A stretch of DNA of 64,000 nt from Sphaerolaimus hirsutus (Eukaryota > Nematoda > Chromadorea > Monhysterida > Sphaerolaimidae), in contig OZ038450.1 in NCBI GenBank assembly GCA_964036195.1, forward strand, positions 3,722,701 through 3,786,700, read 5' to 3'. Position numbers and translations under genes: made by a program. Shown in pieces: positions 34,901-45,413 of this stretch. The notes beneath the pieces are model-generated. The model was not told the origin of the DNA. It searched no databases and was given only the letters and a program-made list of their open reading frames with translations. Each line of letters opens with the position of its first letter. The first letter of the stretch is position 1.

Positions 34901-37900
34901 GGTTCCAATCATTGTCCTCCAGGAATCCATGGCTAGAAGCAATGGATATCAGTATTCCATATAAAATTGAATTACCACTGAAAATTTGGGTAATGAATGC
35001 TTCCACATCTGACATAGTTGTGAAAAAATCATTCAAAATGGGAAAATTCTTCACAGCAGATAAAATTCATAGGGATATAAATTTTATAAATTCTGCTGTG
35101 GAAAATCCAATACCACCAGATTTCAAACCACCTCAACCAGATTTCCCAACCAATCCAGTTGAACGAGCTCAATTTATTCTGGAAAACTTGCCCCAGAAAA
35201 ATATCATACACTTAACTACACATGAAAACAACAAATTCAAAAATTTAATAACTAAATTTCATGATATATTTAGTTGTGGTGAATTTGATGTAGGGTGTAC
35301 TTCTTTAGTGGCACATTACATCAACGTAGATCCATCACAAAAGCCAATAAAACAAGCAGTTAGATATGAGGCACCCCATAAAAGACCTTATATCGTAGAC
35401 ACCATTGAACAAATGCTAGCCAGAAAAATTATTGAACCCTGTGATAGCCCATGGGCCAGTCCAATCACAGTAGTCAGAAAAGGTGAAAATGATTGGCGCC
35501 TAACTGTCGATTACCGATTGGTCAATAATATTTCTAGAGTTCAATCCTATCCATTACCTCAAATAGGTCACATATTAACAGAATTTGCAGGTAGAAAGGT
35601 ATTCAGCAGTTTGGATTTGAAACATGGATTTTATAACCTCCCTTTAGGAAATGAAAAAACGAAAGACATCACAGCATTTGTTTGCAGTTTAGGCCAATTC
35701 CGATTTTTACGGTGTCCAATGGGTGCAAGTGGCAGCCCAGCATCCTTTCAGAGACTGATGAATATAATGTTAAGGGGATTAGTTGACAACCCAGCTAGAC
35801 CGTGGTGTCGCACTTACCTAGATGACATTCTTATCACCAGTGACAGCGCCTCCGAACATTTAATACACTTAGAAAAATTGTTTCAAAGAATTAGATGGGC
35901 AAATTTAAAGTTGGGACCTAAGAAATGTCTATTTTTGGTAGAAAAATTGAAGTATTTGGGTCATGAGATTAGTTCCACCGGAATAAAACCGGCCTTCGAT
36001 CGAATAAAAGCAGTGTTAAGCCAAGACAGGCCGGAAACATTACAAGATCTAAGAAGATTCTTAGGGAAAGTAACTTATTTCAGTCACTTCATCCCAAAAT
36101 ATGCAAATATTGCTGCATCTCTATACAATGCCATTTCGTCAAAATTTCCTAAAAAAGGAAATACACCCTGTCTCTGGGACGAAACAATGACAGTAGCTTG
36201 GGAAACGTTAAAACGCGCCCTCACACAAGCCCCATGCCTAGCCCATCCTCGATATGATGGCACAGAATTTATACTCCAAAGTGACGCTTGTAAATATGGG
36301 ATAGCGGCAGTTTTACTACAAAAAGGTGAATTTGACAATAAAATTCATCCAATAGCATTTGTAAGCAAGCGCGTACATGCAGAGTACAAGCAATGGAGCG
36401 CGGCGATGCTCGAAGCACTAGCAATCGCCTGGAGCTTACGCAGACTATCTCCCATAATAGAAGGACAAAAAATAGTGATCCAAACGGACAACTCCGGAAT
36501 AGTTCAAGCGTATAAGTCCCCGCATCACAGTATTCTTGAGCGCTGGGCTATGTACCTTCAAAATCGAATTGTAAGAATTGAACATCGGTCAGCACACTTT
36601 AACAAAATAGCGGACCAATTAAGTAGAGCACCTATTGAAGATATTGAGTCAGATAATGACAAGGATTTAATTGAAGCAGGGGAATTAATTGATTCCCTAC
36701 CACACCTAACTCCACAAATGGAAAGTATAAATGCATTGACAATGAATAAATCAAATGAAAATAGCTCACAATTAATTCCAGATAATACCACAATAAATTT
36801 TTCCTGGAGCAATGAACAAAATAAAGACCCAGAAATTGTGAAATTTAAAAATTCAATGAAAAATGGGAAAATATTCGAAAATGCAATACTACAAAATGAT
36901 GTTTTGTACATTTTGTCTCCACATCAAACACAACAATTTGTTATTTGGATTCCGTCCCACCTACAAGCATCATTCCTGGCTCAAGCACATGCAGGACTAT
37001 ATGCAACACATGGAGATCCGTCGGCAACTCTAGCCTTACTAACACAATTTGGCGCGTGGCCAAAAATGAAACAAGATATCATCAAATTTTGTGAAAAATG
37101 CTCTAATTGCCATGAAATGAAGCCGCATGTGCATGGCAGAGCAGCATTGGGAATCACTCTCACTCCAGGAACTCCTTTCCATACCATACATTTGGATTTG
37201 ACAGAGTTGCCAAATTTCAAAGGTAACAAATATCTACTAGTCGTGGTAGATGCATTGTCCAGATATACAATTACCATTCCATTGAGATGCCATACAGCAG
37301 CGTCCATTTGTAAATTACTGCAGGAACGCGTTTTTGCCATATTTGGCCCACCAGCATTTTTGATAACAGACAATGCTCCAGAATTTTTGGGGAAAAATTT
37401 CGACATTTTCATGAATCAATGGAACATTAAGCATATAACTGGCCAAACATACCACCCCCAGACCAACGGCATTGCAGAGAGAACAATCAGATCGCTGTGT
37501 ACAATTTTACGAATAGTGCTTAAAGAGCATAGTTCTAAAGATTGGCCGCATTATGCCTCTCTGGCTGCATTGAAATTAAATATGAAAGTACATTCAATTT
37601 CTCGAAAACCTCCATTTTTAATGATCTTTCATAGATTACCAAAGTTCAACCAATTCACAGCATCGATGTTTACAACTGAAAATCCACAAAAAAGTTGGCG
37701 AACAGCCAAATTATTAACCGATATAGCCAAGCAAAAATATACCAACTGGTTCAATAAATCCAGAAAAGTTTCGATCACAGATAAATTTAAAACTTCGGAT
37801 ATCGTTTTAAAAAAAGAATTTTCCCACGGAAAATTGGCAGCGGTATATACAGGACCATTTAAAATTCTGAAAATAAAAAATAATTTAGCTGTTCTTTCAC

Positions 37901-38058
37901 CAACAACAGAAAAAACTGAATCCAATAGTAAAACGAACGCAAATAATAAAAGTAAAGCGCATAATCAACCGGATGCCGAAATCACTTCGCGCCTTGAGTT
38001 ACTTTACAAACTCCCTCTAGCAGACAGTGAAAAAGAAAAAACTGAACTTAATTCCTAA
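31999..38058 (+). CDS. gag-pol: Intact Gag-Pol polyprotein (2019 aa), element 2
   Basis: A single frame starts at ATG 31999, 57 bp after the LTR. The first 120 codons are a degenerate repeat of GDA and EDTT words with N-glycosylation-like NAT sites. A gag region follows, with a CCHC knuckle (33721-33762). A hydrophobic segment (about 34000-34060) precedes the protease, which has LDTGAT near 34437 and LLGMD near 34687. RT has LDLKHGF at motif A and YLDD near 35816. RNase H acidic residues lie near 36280, 36405 and 36487. Integrase has an HHCC finger (about 36990-37110) and a DDE core (IHLDL, TDNAPEF, NGIAER). GPF near 37850 marks a Ty3/gypsy chromodomain-side tail. All catalytic residues I can see are present, so the element is potentially autonomous. 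Confidence 0.93.
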   Translation: MSSKKVNTTRTSDATKGSDATTNGEEKHSNNATIGDAADSDAAIISEDTTPWSDAADSDAMPRHDATINGNATKLSGDASSAEDTTRYMLNTTITGDAAKISEDTTNATTKGDAANVSEEPQGLAGIAALASRVMLGENHPMVLQGKNPLISANTRSKKRSVMPPGFTNEDFWAQKYTEISKNSQKQHVTKPQMATPDIQDSRSSIPIAQVTTTFPSPTKSTIPMDQVTQLIEQLQVNLTKMFTKQIHDMNTTWANIHEEHKSTAQVMDLRLSELENHMAIVTDQVSMLSSSSLPNYENTKKTVSAKPTNELAFQPLSQQEVMPVKTIMSNSSEPSMIMGTPLPTLLHTIPVFKGEKQNFKDWKETVDQHLFMLPQGSVTQFWNIIFRVKLEGSAKELFKSFTKEQKSDYEFVLSELETTYKTHGLRLPVDKWEKLVQFEDESCIKFCTRIMSKVPNEYIKLLPDEQRKTLILMRFLRGIQLERFDKSVIFDLHLKIQNGEVIEPRHAAQILDEYLFNLERLGYKARKQFTVENKTYTSNKFSGNVQKNNSSEGYPKSNDKYSRSQNRNDRSSKCTTCGKFGHRANNCWSGTTTTKPQPPTAGFMGVKRIGPAATHNSSMPAQERKPMKGPLSNSEDKKKYPNTVYTSETPEMHLGSEDSEEENTGYSVWYIFQIIILIIKFLICEFIPAQKPAIKMVLKKMGPSLNKKTKLMKRILSNILACMFKLSQDLNRIRMILNDFLKNAVYKTTDYINVSTERLKLDELARKKNRYTRKWKKHSKFRKIKYVAPIINRPDIISTQIEIENQPVTALLDTGATKSVMSIQNLKKILQAAKLVPENYLKNINTIIYHASGHTLPGQIKKAFLNISHTDIYGKKVKAVLPFLINMTKQASNHILLGMDILPKLNVIPDIVKAFNRVNTLTQVQAPKQQNKFCIFPAQKTTLKANTVTSIPAYINGWENGLQGICRFQSLSSRNPWLEAMDISIPYKIELPLKIWVMNASTSDIVVKKSFKMGKFFTADKIHRDINFINSAVENPIPPDFKPPQPDFPTNPVERAQFILENLPQKNIIHLTTHENNKFKNLITKFHDIFSCGEFDVGCTSLVAHYINVDPSQKPIKQAVRYEAPHKRPYIVDTIEQMLARKIIEPCDSPWASPITVVRKGENDWRLTVDYRLVNNISRVQSYPLPQIGHILTEFAGRKVFSSLDLKHGFYNLPLGNEKTKDITAFVCSLGQFRFLRCPMGASGSPASFQRLMNIMLRGLVDNPARPWCRTYLDDILITSDSASEHLIHLEKLFQRIRWANLKLGPKKCLFLVEKLKYLGHEISSTGIKPAFDRIKAVLSQDRPETLQDLRRFLGKVTYFSHFIPKYANIAASLYNAISSKFPKKGNTPCLWDETMTVAWETLKRALTQAPCLAHPRYDGTEFILQSDACKYGIAAVLLQKGEFDNKIHPIAFVSKRVHAEYKQWSAAMLEALAIAWSLRRLSPIIEGQKIVIQTDNSGIVQAYKSPHHSILERWAMYLQNRIVRIEHRSAHFNKIADQLSRAPIEDIESDNDKDLIEAGELIDSLPHLTPQMESINALTMNKSNENSSQLIPDNTTINFSWSNEQNKDPEIVKFKNSMKNGKIFENAILQNDVLYILSPHQTQQFVIWIPSHLQASFLAQAHAGLYATHGDPSATLALLTQFGAWPKMKQDIIKFCEKCSNCHEMKPHVHGRAALGITLTPGTPFHTIHLDLTELPNFKGNKYLLVVVDALSRYTITIPLRCHTAASICKLLQERVFAIFGPPAFLITDNAPEFLGKNFDIFMNQWNIKHITGQTYHPQTNGIAERTIRSLCTILRIVLKEHSSKDWPHYASLAALKLNMKVHSISRKPPFLMIFHRLPKFNQFTASMFTTENPQKSWRTAKLLTDIAKQKYTNWFNKSRKVSITDKFKTSDIVLKKEFSHGKLAAVYTGPFKILKIKNNLAVLSPTTEKTESNSKTNANNKSKAHNQPDAEITSRLELLYKLPLADSEKEKTELNS

Positions 38059-38357
38059 AGAACTGAATGAACTTAAATCAGCAACAATCAACCAGTAATA
38101 AAAAGAAAATAAACTCAAGGGCATCACTTTCAAGAAAACATAGGTAAATTTAACAAAATCTGCGCCCCAAAAATTATTTGAAAAAAGTATGCGCCCAAAA
38201 TTATTTAAAAAAACGGAATTTGGAATTTTTTATGGCGCCGGATACTCAATTATTATCAAAAACTAACAAAGTATGCGCCCAAAATTATTTAAAAAACGGA
38301 AATTGAATTTGGAATTTTGGAATTTTTATGGCGCCGGACACTTAATTACCCAAAAAA
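38059..38357. repeat. Tandem repeat between pol and antisense gene
   Basis: Two units of about 90 bp begin GTATGCGCCCAAAATTATTT and end TATGGCGCCGGA(T/C)AC (about 38189-38345), with a partial third unit before them. No ORF is seen. It separates convergent 3' ends and may hold polyadenylation signals for both. Confidence 0.6.
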
Positions 38358-40113
38358 CTAACGCGAGGGGCCAGCCACACTACTGCTAATGCGGGCACCC
38401 CCAGAAACCAAAACGTCACCGCGAATACTGCCATAATATGGATGCTCTGAGAAAACATAAGCGCAGTGAAAATTAATGAATAATTTTGAAAAAATAAATA
38501 TATAATATTTTTTCAAAATCATCTTACCCGCTGGATTCGCCACAGCCACCGGTAATGTATCCCAACAGCGGTTAGCGCGGGCCTCCTCAAGGAACGGAAT
38601 CATTGCAATTCCGCGAATTCGAATCTACGGGCATAAATTGGCAAAAATCCAGGGAAAATAAATCATTTTTAAATCCGCGCCCCAAAAAAACAACAACACA
38701 AACACACCGCCACCGGGGTTTCCTCATGCCCGCCCGGCACACTCCGGCCATTTTCTCGCAGCAAATGAGCAAATCGGCCTACGGGTTCACGTTGAACATC
38801 TTCATAGTCCACACAAAGCTTGGACTGCCCATCGGCGTTCCGATCGAAACTAAGTAGTTCGAGAGCAGAATAGGCGGACTGGCTCAACGGGGGGCGCGTG
38901 CGGCCACGATTGAACATCGCACGCGATCTGAAAATGGACATGAATAGATTTTTAAATCGTCAACTCATCGTTAACTCAGATCGGGTCAACTCAAACGGAA
39001 AACGCAGAATTCATAAGCTCAAATCTTATTTCCAATAGAGTAAACACAACTGAAACCAATATGTTAAAACGCCACAGCGAATAAAGCCAAACCAAATCAA
39101 AACCCCACACCACAGACTAACAAGTCGCCAAAAATTTTAACGCCGCACAGCTTGACCATGTCGATCTCGTTGTGCAGGCCGCTAGCTCGGCGCGCCTTCA
39201 GGCCCTCCAATATGGCACTGATAGTATTCGGCGATCCTCCAAGCTCACCGGGCAGTGAATCGCGAACAATTGACACCTGCAAATTTGAGTGTCAGCCAAA
39301 AAATTTGAGTGGAAAACTAGACATCAAATTATTAGCCAAACGGCTCAGGAAAATAAATTAAAAACAAAAACGAAAAAAGAAAACAGAAAAAGTCACATAC
39401 CAAGGCACCTTCCTTTTGAAATCCACTCTGAGGGATTTGGAGACCAACAGTGCCCAGGCGCACATTTTTCATAAAATCGTACACCCGGCGAGCGTTCGCG
39501 TTGTCGCACCCCTCGCACTCACAGATCGAAAATTGTAATTGACCGGGCAAAAAGTGCGAAAAATTGTTTTCAGCCCGAAAATTCATCATCTCCTGATCAT
39601 CACTTTCGTAATAAGCCTGAAATCAGAAGACATTTTTGTACATAGAAAATTACAAAACAGTAAACTTCACAATTATGTCAAATTTGAGACAAAAAATATC
39701 CAACTTGAGACAAATTTAAGGAAAAAAATAGGTCTACTATAAATAAATATTCTAACCAAAATCTGATGATCATCAGGGCGCTCCACACGACCGTCCGGGT
39801 GCAGAATGACTTCGGGGGGGCAGGCGCGGTGACTAAACGAAAAAATGATCACATTTATGTGATCATACAGCTTCTCCTCCACTTGGTACCAATTGTGGCC
39901 ATTCAACATCCCCGTAAAATCGTACGTTTGATGGAACTGAGTCTGAAATAGAAAAACTACGTTGATTAAAAAAATTGGAACACTGCCAACAATCAGAAAA
40001 CAAACTGTTAAACCAACGACATTCAAATCAGGCATCTCAAACGGACGCAACACAGAAGGCCTGTGATCGAATCGAGAGCGGTAGGGCAACGGTCGATCGC
40101 CAGCAGCAGCCAT
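38358..40113 (-). CDS. Antisense spliced cargo gene N (7 exons, 351 aa), unknown function
   Basis: On the minus strand exons 40113-40021, 39942-39757, 39616-39401, 39276-39122, 38927-38708, 38624-38528 and 38446-38358 join in frame (phases 0,0,0,2,0,1). Each has GT donor and AG acceptor, mostly TTTCAG. TTTTATTTTCAG ends one base before the ATG, as at a spliced-leader site. No family is recognised. Exon 3 has a Cys cluster (CECEGC near 39500), and exon 4 a helix-rich stretch. No signal peptide or membrane segment is seen. It is antisense to gag-pol, so its introns cannot be removed from the genomic RNA and survive retrotransposition. It is neither a shadow of pol nor env-like. Confidence 0.78.
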
Positions 40114-40467
40114 TCTGAAAATAAAAAAATTTTGTACATAAAACAAAAAAATTGAAAGTATATCGCGTCTAACACCGTGTATCGCGTCTAATACCTAACA
40201 TATACTCAATGTGTGTTTTTTACACACTTCACAAACTAAAAACCATATAAAAGGTTATCAATAAAACGCATGCTAACTTTGATGTGGGAAAATTCAACGC
40301 GGACCAATGACAGACACACGCCAACAGTTCGAATTTGGATACTTCCTCATAAATCGGTACTAACAAAATTCTCCGGTAACTTCCGATTTTTATGGTATGT
40401 AAAACAGTACATACGACAACTAACACTCTAAAAAATCCGCATAAAAAACCCTGGAACAATAAACGAA
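40114..40467. promoter_or_regulatory. Divergent promoter region between cargo genes
   Basis: The 354 bp between the two ATGs hold a repeated TATCGCGTCTAA word (40160-40194), a TGTGTGTTTTTTACACAC hairpin (about 40210) and a plus-strand TATATAAAAGG-like site (CATATAAAAGGTT near 40244). Position suggests internal promoters independent of the LTR. Confidence 0.5.
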
Positions 40468-42082
40468 ATGTTTGCTGCGTGTAGAGCCGCGGGCGAAATT
40501 GTGAAAAAATTGTTCCAAGGATTTTGCGGATACCACGCAAACTTTTTGCGCCGCTGCACAATTTGCACGGCACATTTGGAAGGACTTGCAAATGCCGTAA
40601 CAAAGACTGAACAAGACTACAGGGAATTGACGCAGAAATACACCGAATTACAGGTCATTTGCAAACTACCGCAAGTAAGAATGTAAATACACAAAAACCA
40701 AGTTATGAAAATCCATCTGTAGGTATTGCACTGCAAAGCCCTACAGCAGTTGAGGGACTTTGGCTACACGGACCCACTTCCAGTGTCCCAGGTAGTAAAA
40801 TAAACCCCTCAACTAACTTTTTTACTCAAAATTTTACCAGAAAATAAAACCAAAAAGAAAATCTCACATATGAAGGTCGGCGTGGTAGACTTCCTGACGC
40901 GCACCGACCAATTGAAAAATGCACCCATTTCTGGGGAGTTGGTCAACCGAAATGAAAATCAGCATTTCAAGCAGCCACGGGGCAGATACTACGACCACCG
41001 CCCACGCCCATATTACAGGGGAAATAGGGGTGCAGGGCGTTCGGCACCCAGGGGATACCCCAGGGGAAAGTTTTGGGCCGAAAGTGTGACAAATGTTAGA
41101 TTTAAAAAAAGTTTTTGTTAACAAGCAGTTCTAGTGCTAGACATTAGAAAATTTCAGAATTAGAAAATTCATTAAAATTCAGGAAAATTTCAAAATTACA
41201 AAAGTAAATTATTTAATATGATTTCTGATCGAAAAAAAAGAAAATTATACTATTTCACCTAACAGATCACAATAATTATTCAAGAATATATTTGACAGAT
41301 ACATGGACAGCCAACACCACTGGCGTCATCTACACCGTCGCCGTCGGCGGTGACCTCAGATGGAAATGGATCGAAACATCCCGACATGTTCGAAGCTGCG
41401 GTGGCAGAAGCAACAAAACGCATTGAAGAAAAAATGCAGACTTCAATGGCAAACACAACCGGGGCTTCAGTGGTCAACAAATTGACTAAAATGGATCTGG
41501 AAAAGGAAAAGGGAACTCAGGAAACTGGTAAAGTGGGAAAGTATCCACCAGGTGTCTTCACTTTACCAAACGCTGGAGACGAAACAAATAAGAATATCGA
41601 AGCTTTCCTGGTTCCGGAAATAGAAAATGCCGGAGATAATACCATTGCAAATGTGTCCAATTTCCTGGGTCTCCTACCAGAGGCGCCACTATCTCCATTA
41701 GGCAGTGAGATTTATTCTAGTTTACTCGTTTTCTAACATGTTTACTAGTTTTCAAACTTTTTCTCAGGGTTCGACAAAAAGTTATAATAAAAATAATAAA
41801 ACCATTTCACTCAAAAATCAATAGTCATAAATCATAATTTATTTCATTCAATATATGGATAAAAAAAAGTATAAAAATCACTAAATTATCCAGTAAAAAT
41901 TCTGTTTTAAATAAATTATCTTCATTAAGGATATCAGTAACATTTAATATATACTTTCTTCTCATACAGATTCCAAAGGGCCGGGCAGCAGCAAAGGAAC
42001 CGAAATCGGCGGAAATAAATCGAATCAGATTTGCGCCACGGACAACGGATCTACACCCAAAGAATCTGACAATGCCAATTAG
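40468..42082 (+). CDS. Sense spliced cargo gene P (5 exons, 337 aa), RG-rich, unknown function
   Basis: Exons 40468-40674, 40723-40791, 40876-41094, 41299-41704 and 41970-42082 join in frame (phases 0,0,0,1). Intron 1 is only 48 bp (GTAAGA...TGTAG). The acceptor of exon 3 (ATATGAAG) is weak, so that boundary is least sure. Exon 1 has paired cysteines (CTIC) and a helical, coiled-coil-like end. Exon 3 ends in an Arg/Gly/Tyr-rich stretch resembling RNA-binding RGG tails (about 40978-41070). Exons 4-5 are Ser/Thr/Asn-rich with a possible short helix. The stop lies 31 bp before the 3' LTR. Sense introns inside an LTR element imply unspliced genomic RNA or recent capture. Confidence 0.7.
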
Positions 42083-42113
42083 ATATGCGGTTCAAAAGTT
42101 AAAAGGTTGAATG

Positions 42114-42253
42114 TGTTAAGTCCTTGATAAGTGATATCACTTCGTGATGATGATTTTTCCTTATGATGTCTTATTTAAATGTATCATCCAAGTAATCCGC
42201 ACGATGCGACGAGCCGAATAAACGTGAATAACTTCAATGGCTTCACGTTAACA
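42114..42253 (+). repeat. 3' LTR of element 2
   Basis: Base-for-base identical to 31802-31941. The purine-rich AAAAGTTAAAAGGTTGAA just upstream is a weak polypurine tract. CCATC follows at 42254-42258. Confidence 0.95.
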
Positions 42254-43048
42254 CCATCAGTTTCTTTTTTCATGGCTTTTACAACCAATTTGGGGGTGTA
42301 GTACCCATTTATGTGTGCTTTTAAGCATGTAAGGTAGGTTTGAATCATTTTAGGAAGTATTCATAGTTATGTTTTTTTTGTGTTGTCACATCATACATTT
42401 ATGCAAATGCATCCATGTTCATTTCCAATATCATCTATATTTTGTTCTGTGCAAGAACATGCTATTTCTGCAAACAAAATTGCAAATGGTCGATGAAATG
42501 TGATTCACGTCACAAATATTCAATTTAATTACCTTTACACTTAAAAATAACTGACTTTCAAGCTTTTCCGAAGCTCTACAGTACTTATATTAGCACAGAA
42601 AGCATAAGTATGCATTCCCTAGCAATTAATATGGCTTTTATTACCCCCAGAGGCGATTTTAGGCAGAAATAGTGCTAATTTTGACCCCAGCGATTTTTTT
42701 TTTAAATCGGGGTCGTTAAAAAAATCGATTTTTTCCAACCCTATTCACATATAATGTATTTGTCGTCAGTTGTCGGTTTCATTTCTTCTATGCAGCGTTG
42801 ACGAACCGACAACTGTGACGACAAAAAAATCATCTCATTGTGTATGATCAGTGGCGTAGCCAGGGGGTGGCGGTCGCCCCCCCCTTCCCGGGTGAGACGT
42901 GGAAAATGCCCGGAAGTGGGGGTTTTAGGTACCGTTTTAGGTTGATCGAGAACCGAATGTATTTAGACGTCCGACAACAAATATTCCGATTTTCGTGACA
43001 TGAAAGCCCAAAAAAATTGTCGGTACACGTGACAGTGTAAACGTAGCT

Positions 43049-43313
43049 GTACAATTTGAAAATTATAAGGAATATTTGAAAATTTAAAATTGTGTGGAAT
43101 ATTGGCAGCTTGCACTAGACACAGTTCCCTTACAAAATAAGCCGATTTGATACGATTTTTTATCTTGCTCAATTTTTGTATCTTTTTGGCGCATCCATTC
43201 CTGTTGTATCATAAGAAATATATTACACCCAAAAAGGTAAATACTGTATCTAAATCATCATAAAAAATCCTTATTGTAAACGCGATGTTTTTGATATATC
43301 TTTTTCTATCTAG
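43049..43313. other. Spacer before module 3
   Basis: AT-rich sequence with no gene seen, ending in the acceptor TTTTTCTATCTAG (43301-43313). Confidence 0.4.
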
Positions 43314-45413
43314 ACTTACAAATATAAAAGTATCCGCGCAGCCCGCGTCAATTCTCGATCACGATAAGCGTCCTGTGACTTTGAAACCGGAAGCAGTTTC
43401 TTCTACTCGCACTTGGAATGTTCCGAGGGGAGATTATGAAAGTCGGGGAAAAGCGTTTGTTTTGTGTCGTTTTTTCTTTATTTAGTTTTAATTGTGTCAT
43501 ATTGGGCCCACACACGCTAGTTGACATCGACACCAAATGTCAACTGGTTCCAATCTCGATACAGAGCTTGATGACGGGCCGACGAACGACGTTCAAACGC
43601 AAGCTTTGAATTGGGAACGGAACCAGTTGACATTTGGCGTCGATGTCAACTTGCGTGTGTGGGGCCATTGTGGCTACGCGTATCCTGTGACAGTCGATCG
43701 GTTGTCAACTGAGAAATCCGTTTTACATTTAGGTATTTACGTTTCATTTTTGTTTGTCAGTCGATGTATGCATTTTCGTCAATTGGAACATGTTTAAGTG
43801 GATTTATCATTTGTTCACGAAAAAAAATGAATACAACATCTTTCTTAAACAAAGTTCCCATCCGATCGGAAACAAAGTTCCCATTCGTTCCAAACGCCCT
43901 CTCACCGCAGGTTTGTATACGCGGCCAGCGACCGTCCCAAAAGTAGCGAGACACCGTGTTCGAAAGCCACGAATGACAGCGTTCCATACGCGCCTGTGGA
44001 TGTGGCCGGGACAAGTCAAGTTGTTGGTGTGAACAAAAATTGTGTTGAAAGTGACTTTTGGGTGGTGCACAACGAACAGGGTGCCTCTTTGGTAGGTTTG
44101 ATTTATTGCACGGGTTTGTATGGTTTATTTTTGAAAGATACTTAATTTTAAGAGGTTCATAAGTATTTTTCTGTTAAACTAATGTCATGGCTGAAATTGT
44201 ATTTTATACACCAATATTTGCATTTTCATCTTTACCTTCCTTATGTTGAAAATCAAGAATAGAAATCACAGAAAATTCAATTTACGATGTTTTGGGCTTG
44301 CGAAATATTTAGAAATGCTTGCATCCTGTTAGCATCCAAAAAGTTCTCTTATGTACCTATTTAGCATTAGACCATTGGACATGGCAAAACAAATCATGCC
44401 ACAGGGGTATCTTGAATTTCGACCCCCTGAGTGGTTGGATAGATAGCAAATCGCTCCTCCGGAGGGATAGATAGCTGAAAATTTTTCTGGGGGGGGGGGT
44501 TGTGGTGGTTCGATATGACTGAGGCCTTCTGTGCATGTTTACCCGCTGTGCATGTAGACCCTAATTTTCACTCAAAATCGCTCATTTTCATACCATCTTA
44601 TATATTTTCACCTTCAAAATCACTAGTTCATGTGTTTTATTGTCTATTTCCAGTTATTTCTTGTAGTATATGTGCTTATATACCCATTTTTAGTAATTAT
44701 TCACCTACTTTTAGCGATTTTTCTACCTTTTTTCCTCATTATGAAAAAGCCTATACAATGAACCCCCACGAACCCCCAAACCCCCCAAAAATTTTTCCTA
44801 GCTATCTATCCCTCCAGAGGAGCGATTAGCCATCCATCCAACCCCCTGGAAGGTCAAAATCTCGAATACCACTGACATGCACAGCGGGTAAACATGCACA
44901 GAGGCACAGGCCCGTTCGATTTTTAGGCTTTTTCGGGGCATAGAAGGAAGAAAAGGGAGAAAAATCGCTATAAGTAGGTGTAAAATAGCTCAAAAATGGT
45001 ATACAAGAGCATTTAGTACCAAAAATAGGCAAATAGGAACCAGAACTATAGTTTTGGAAGTGAAAATCTATAAAAAGGTATGAAAAATAGCAATATTGAG
45101 CGAAAATTGGGGTATAGTTTCTCAAAAATCTCTCCAGATAGGTAGATAGCTGGGCGATTTCGGGGGGAGGGGGTAGTAGCCCAAGCTTTTGCCTCCGGGA
45201 TTGATAGATAGCTGGGCGGTTCGGAGGGATAAACCCCCCCATTCGAGACCCCTGTCATGCCATGTTTCTTTTCCCATAAATTGTCATCAGTTTGTCATTT
45301 TTCAGAGGAGCGGAATTAAACTGTATCGAAGTGCCGTGGTGCTGATCGATGATTGTCGGGAAACGGATCTCCTGAATGAACGAGCGACGTCGATCGATAA
45401 ATCTGCTGAATAA
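43314..45413 (+). CDS. Module 3: partial exon set, 3' end of a zinc-finger-like gene
   Basis: The supported exons are 43911-44091 (acceptor ACCGCAG, donor GTAGGT, about 60 aa of Ser/Val/Asn-rich linker) and the terminal exon 45306-45413 (TTTTTCAG acceptor, stop at 45411). They join in phase 0. A candidate exon 43314-about 43480 reads well in frame, but its donor phase does not match 43911, so a middle exon is missing or the model is wrong. No start codon was found; exons 43314 and 43911 both enter in phase 2. No complete finger was seen. Confidence 0.45.
43504..43666. mobile_element. MITE family T (ACACACTAGTTGACAT), copy 1
   Basis: GGCCCACACACGCTAGTTGAC and its inverted partner enclose CCAAATGTCAACTGGTTCC arms. 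A second copy lies at 55039-55203, and related ends occur at 48136, 60125 and 60490. Confidence 0.75.
44402..45254. mobile_element. Composite hAT-like word element, TSD TCATGCCA
   Basis: CAGGGGTATCTTGAATTT at the left and TTCGAGACCCCTG at the right are flanked by TCATGCCA (44394-44401, 45255-45262). The inside holds two oppositely oriented TATCTATC-type cores and an internal TGCACAGCGGGTAAACATGC inverted repeat. This suggests one element inside another. Confidence 0.8.

Larger units (their letters stand above)
31802..42253 (+). mobile_element. Ty3/gypsy element 2 with two-gene cargo, TSD CCATC
   Basis: Two identical 140-bp LTRs (31802-31941, 42114-42253), each TGTTAA...TTAACA, are flanked by CCATC (31797-31801, 42254-42258). 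It contains an intact gag-pol and a 4-kb cargo with a divergent pair of spliced genes. Identical LTRs and an exact target duplication show that the whole 10,452-bp unit, cargo included, inserted recently as one piece. Confidence 0.95.
31619..42743. mobile_element. hAT-like word element (GCGATTTTTT core), TSD TTCACATA, split by element 2
   Basis: Ends TAGGGTTGGCAA and TTCCAACCCTA are flanked by TTCACATA at 31611-31618 and 42744-42751. The core repeats GCGATTTTTTTTTAAATCG. The LTR element at 31802 interrupts it. Confidence 0.88.
31475..43048. mobile_element. Outer TIR element of the nest
   Basis: AGCTGCGTTGACACTGTCAC at the left and GTGACAGTGTAAACGTAGCT at the right are inverted. Inner arms TTGTGCCGACAAATTT and AAATTGTCGGTACACG support the pairing. 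The nested element sits inside, and the right arm holds a further short hAT-type fragment (about 42849-42903, CAGTGGCGTAGCCAGGGGG). Confidence 0.7.

Noticed and set aside
40229-40603. Minus-strand ORF opposite exon 1 of cargo gene P
   Set aside because: Considered as an upstream exon of gene N, but it is the shadow of P exon 1, and gene N already has a good acceptor next to its ATG.
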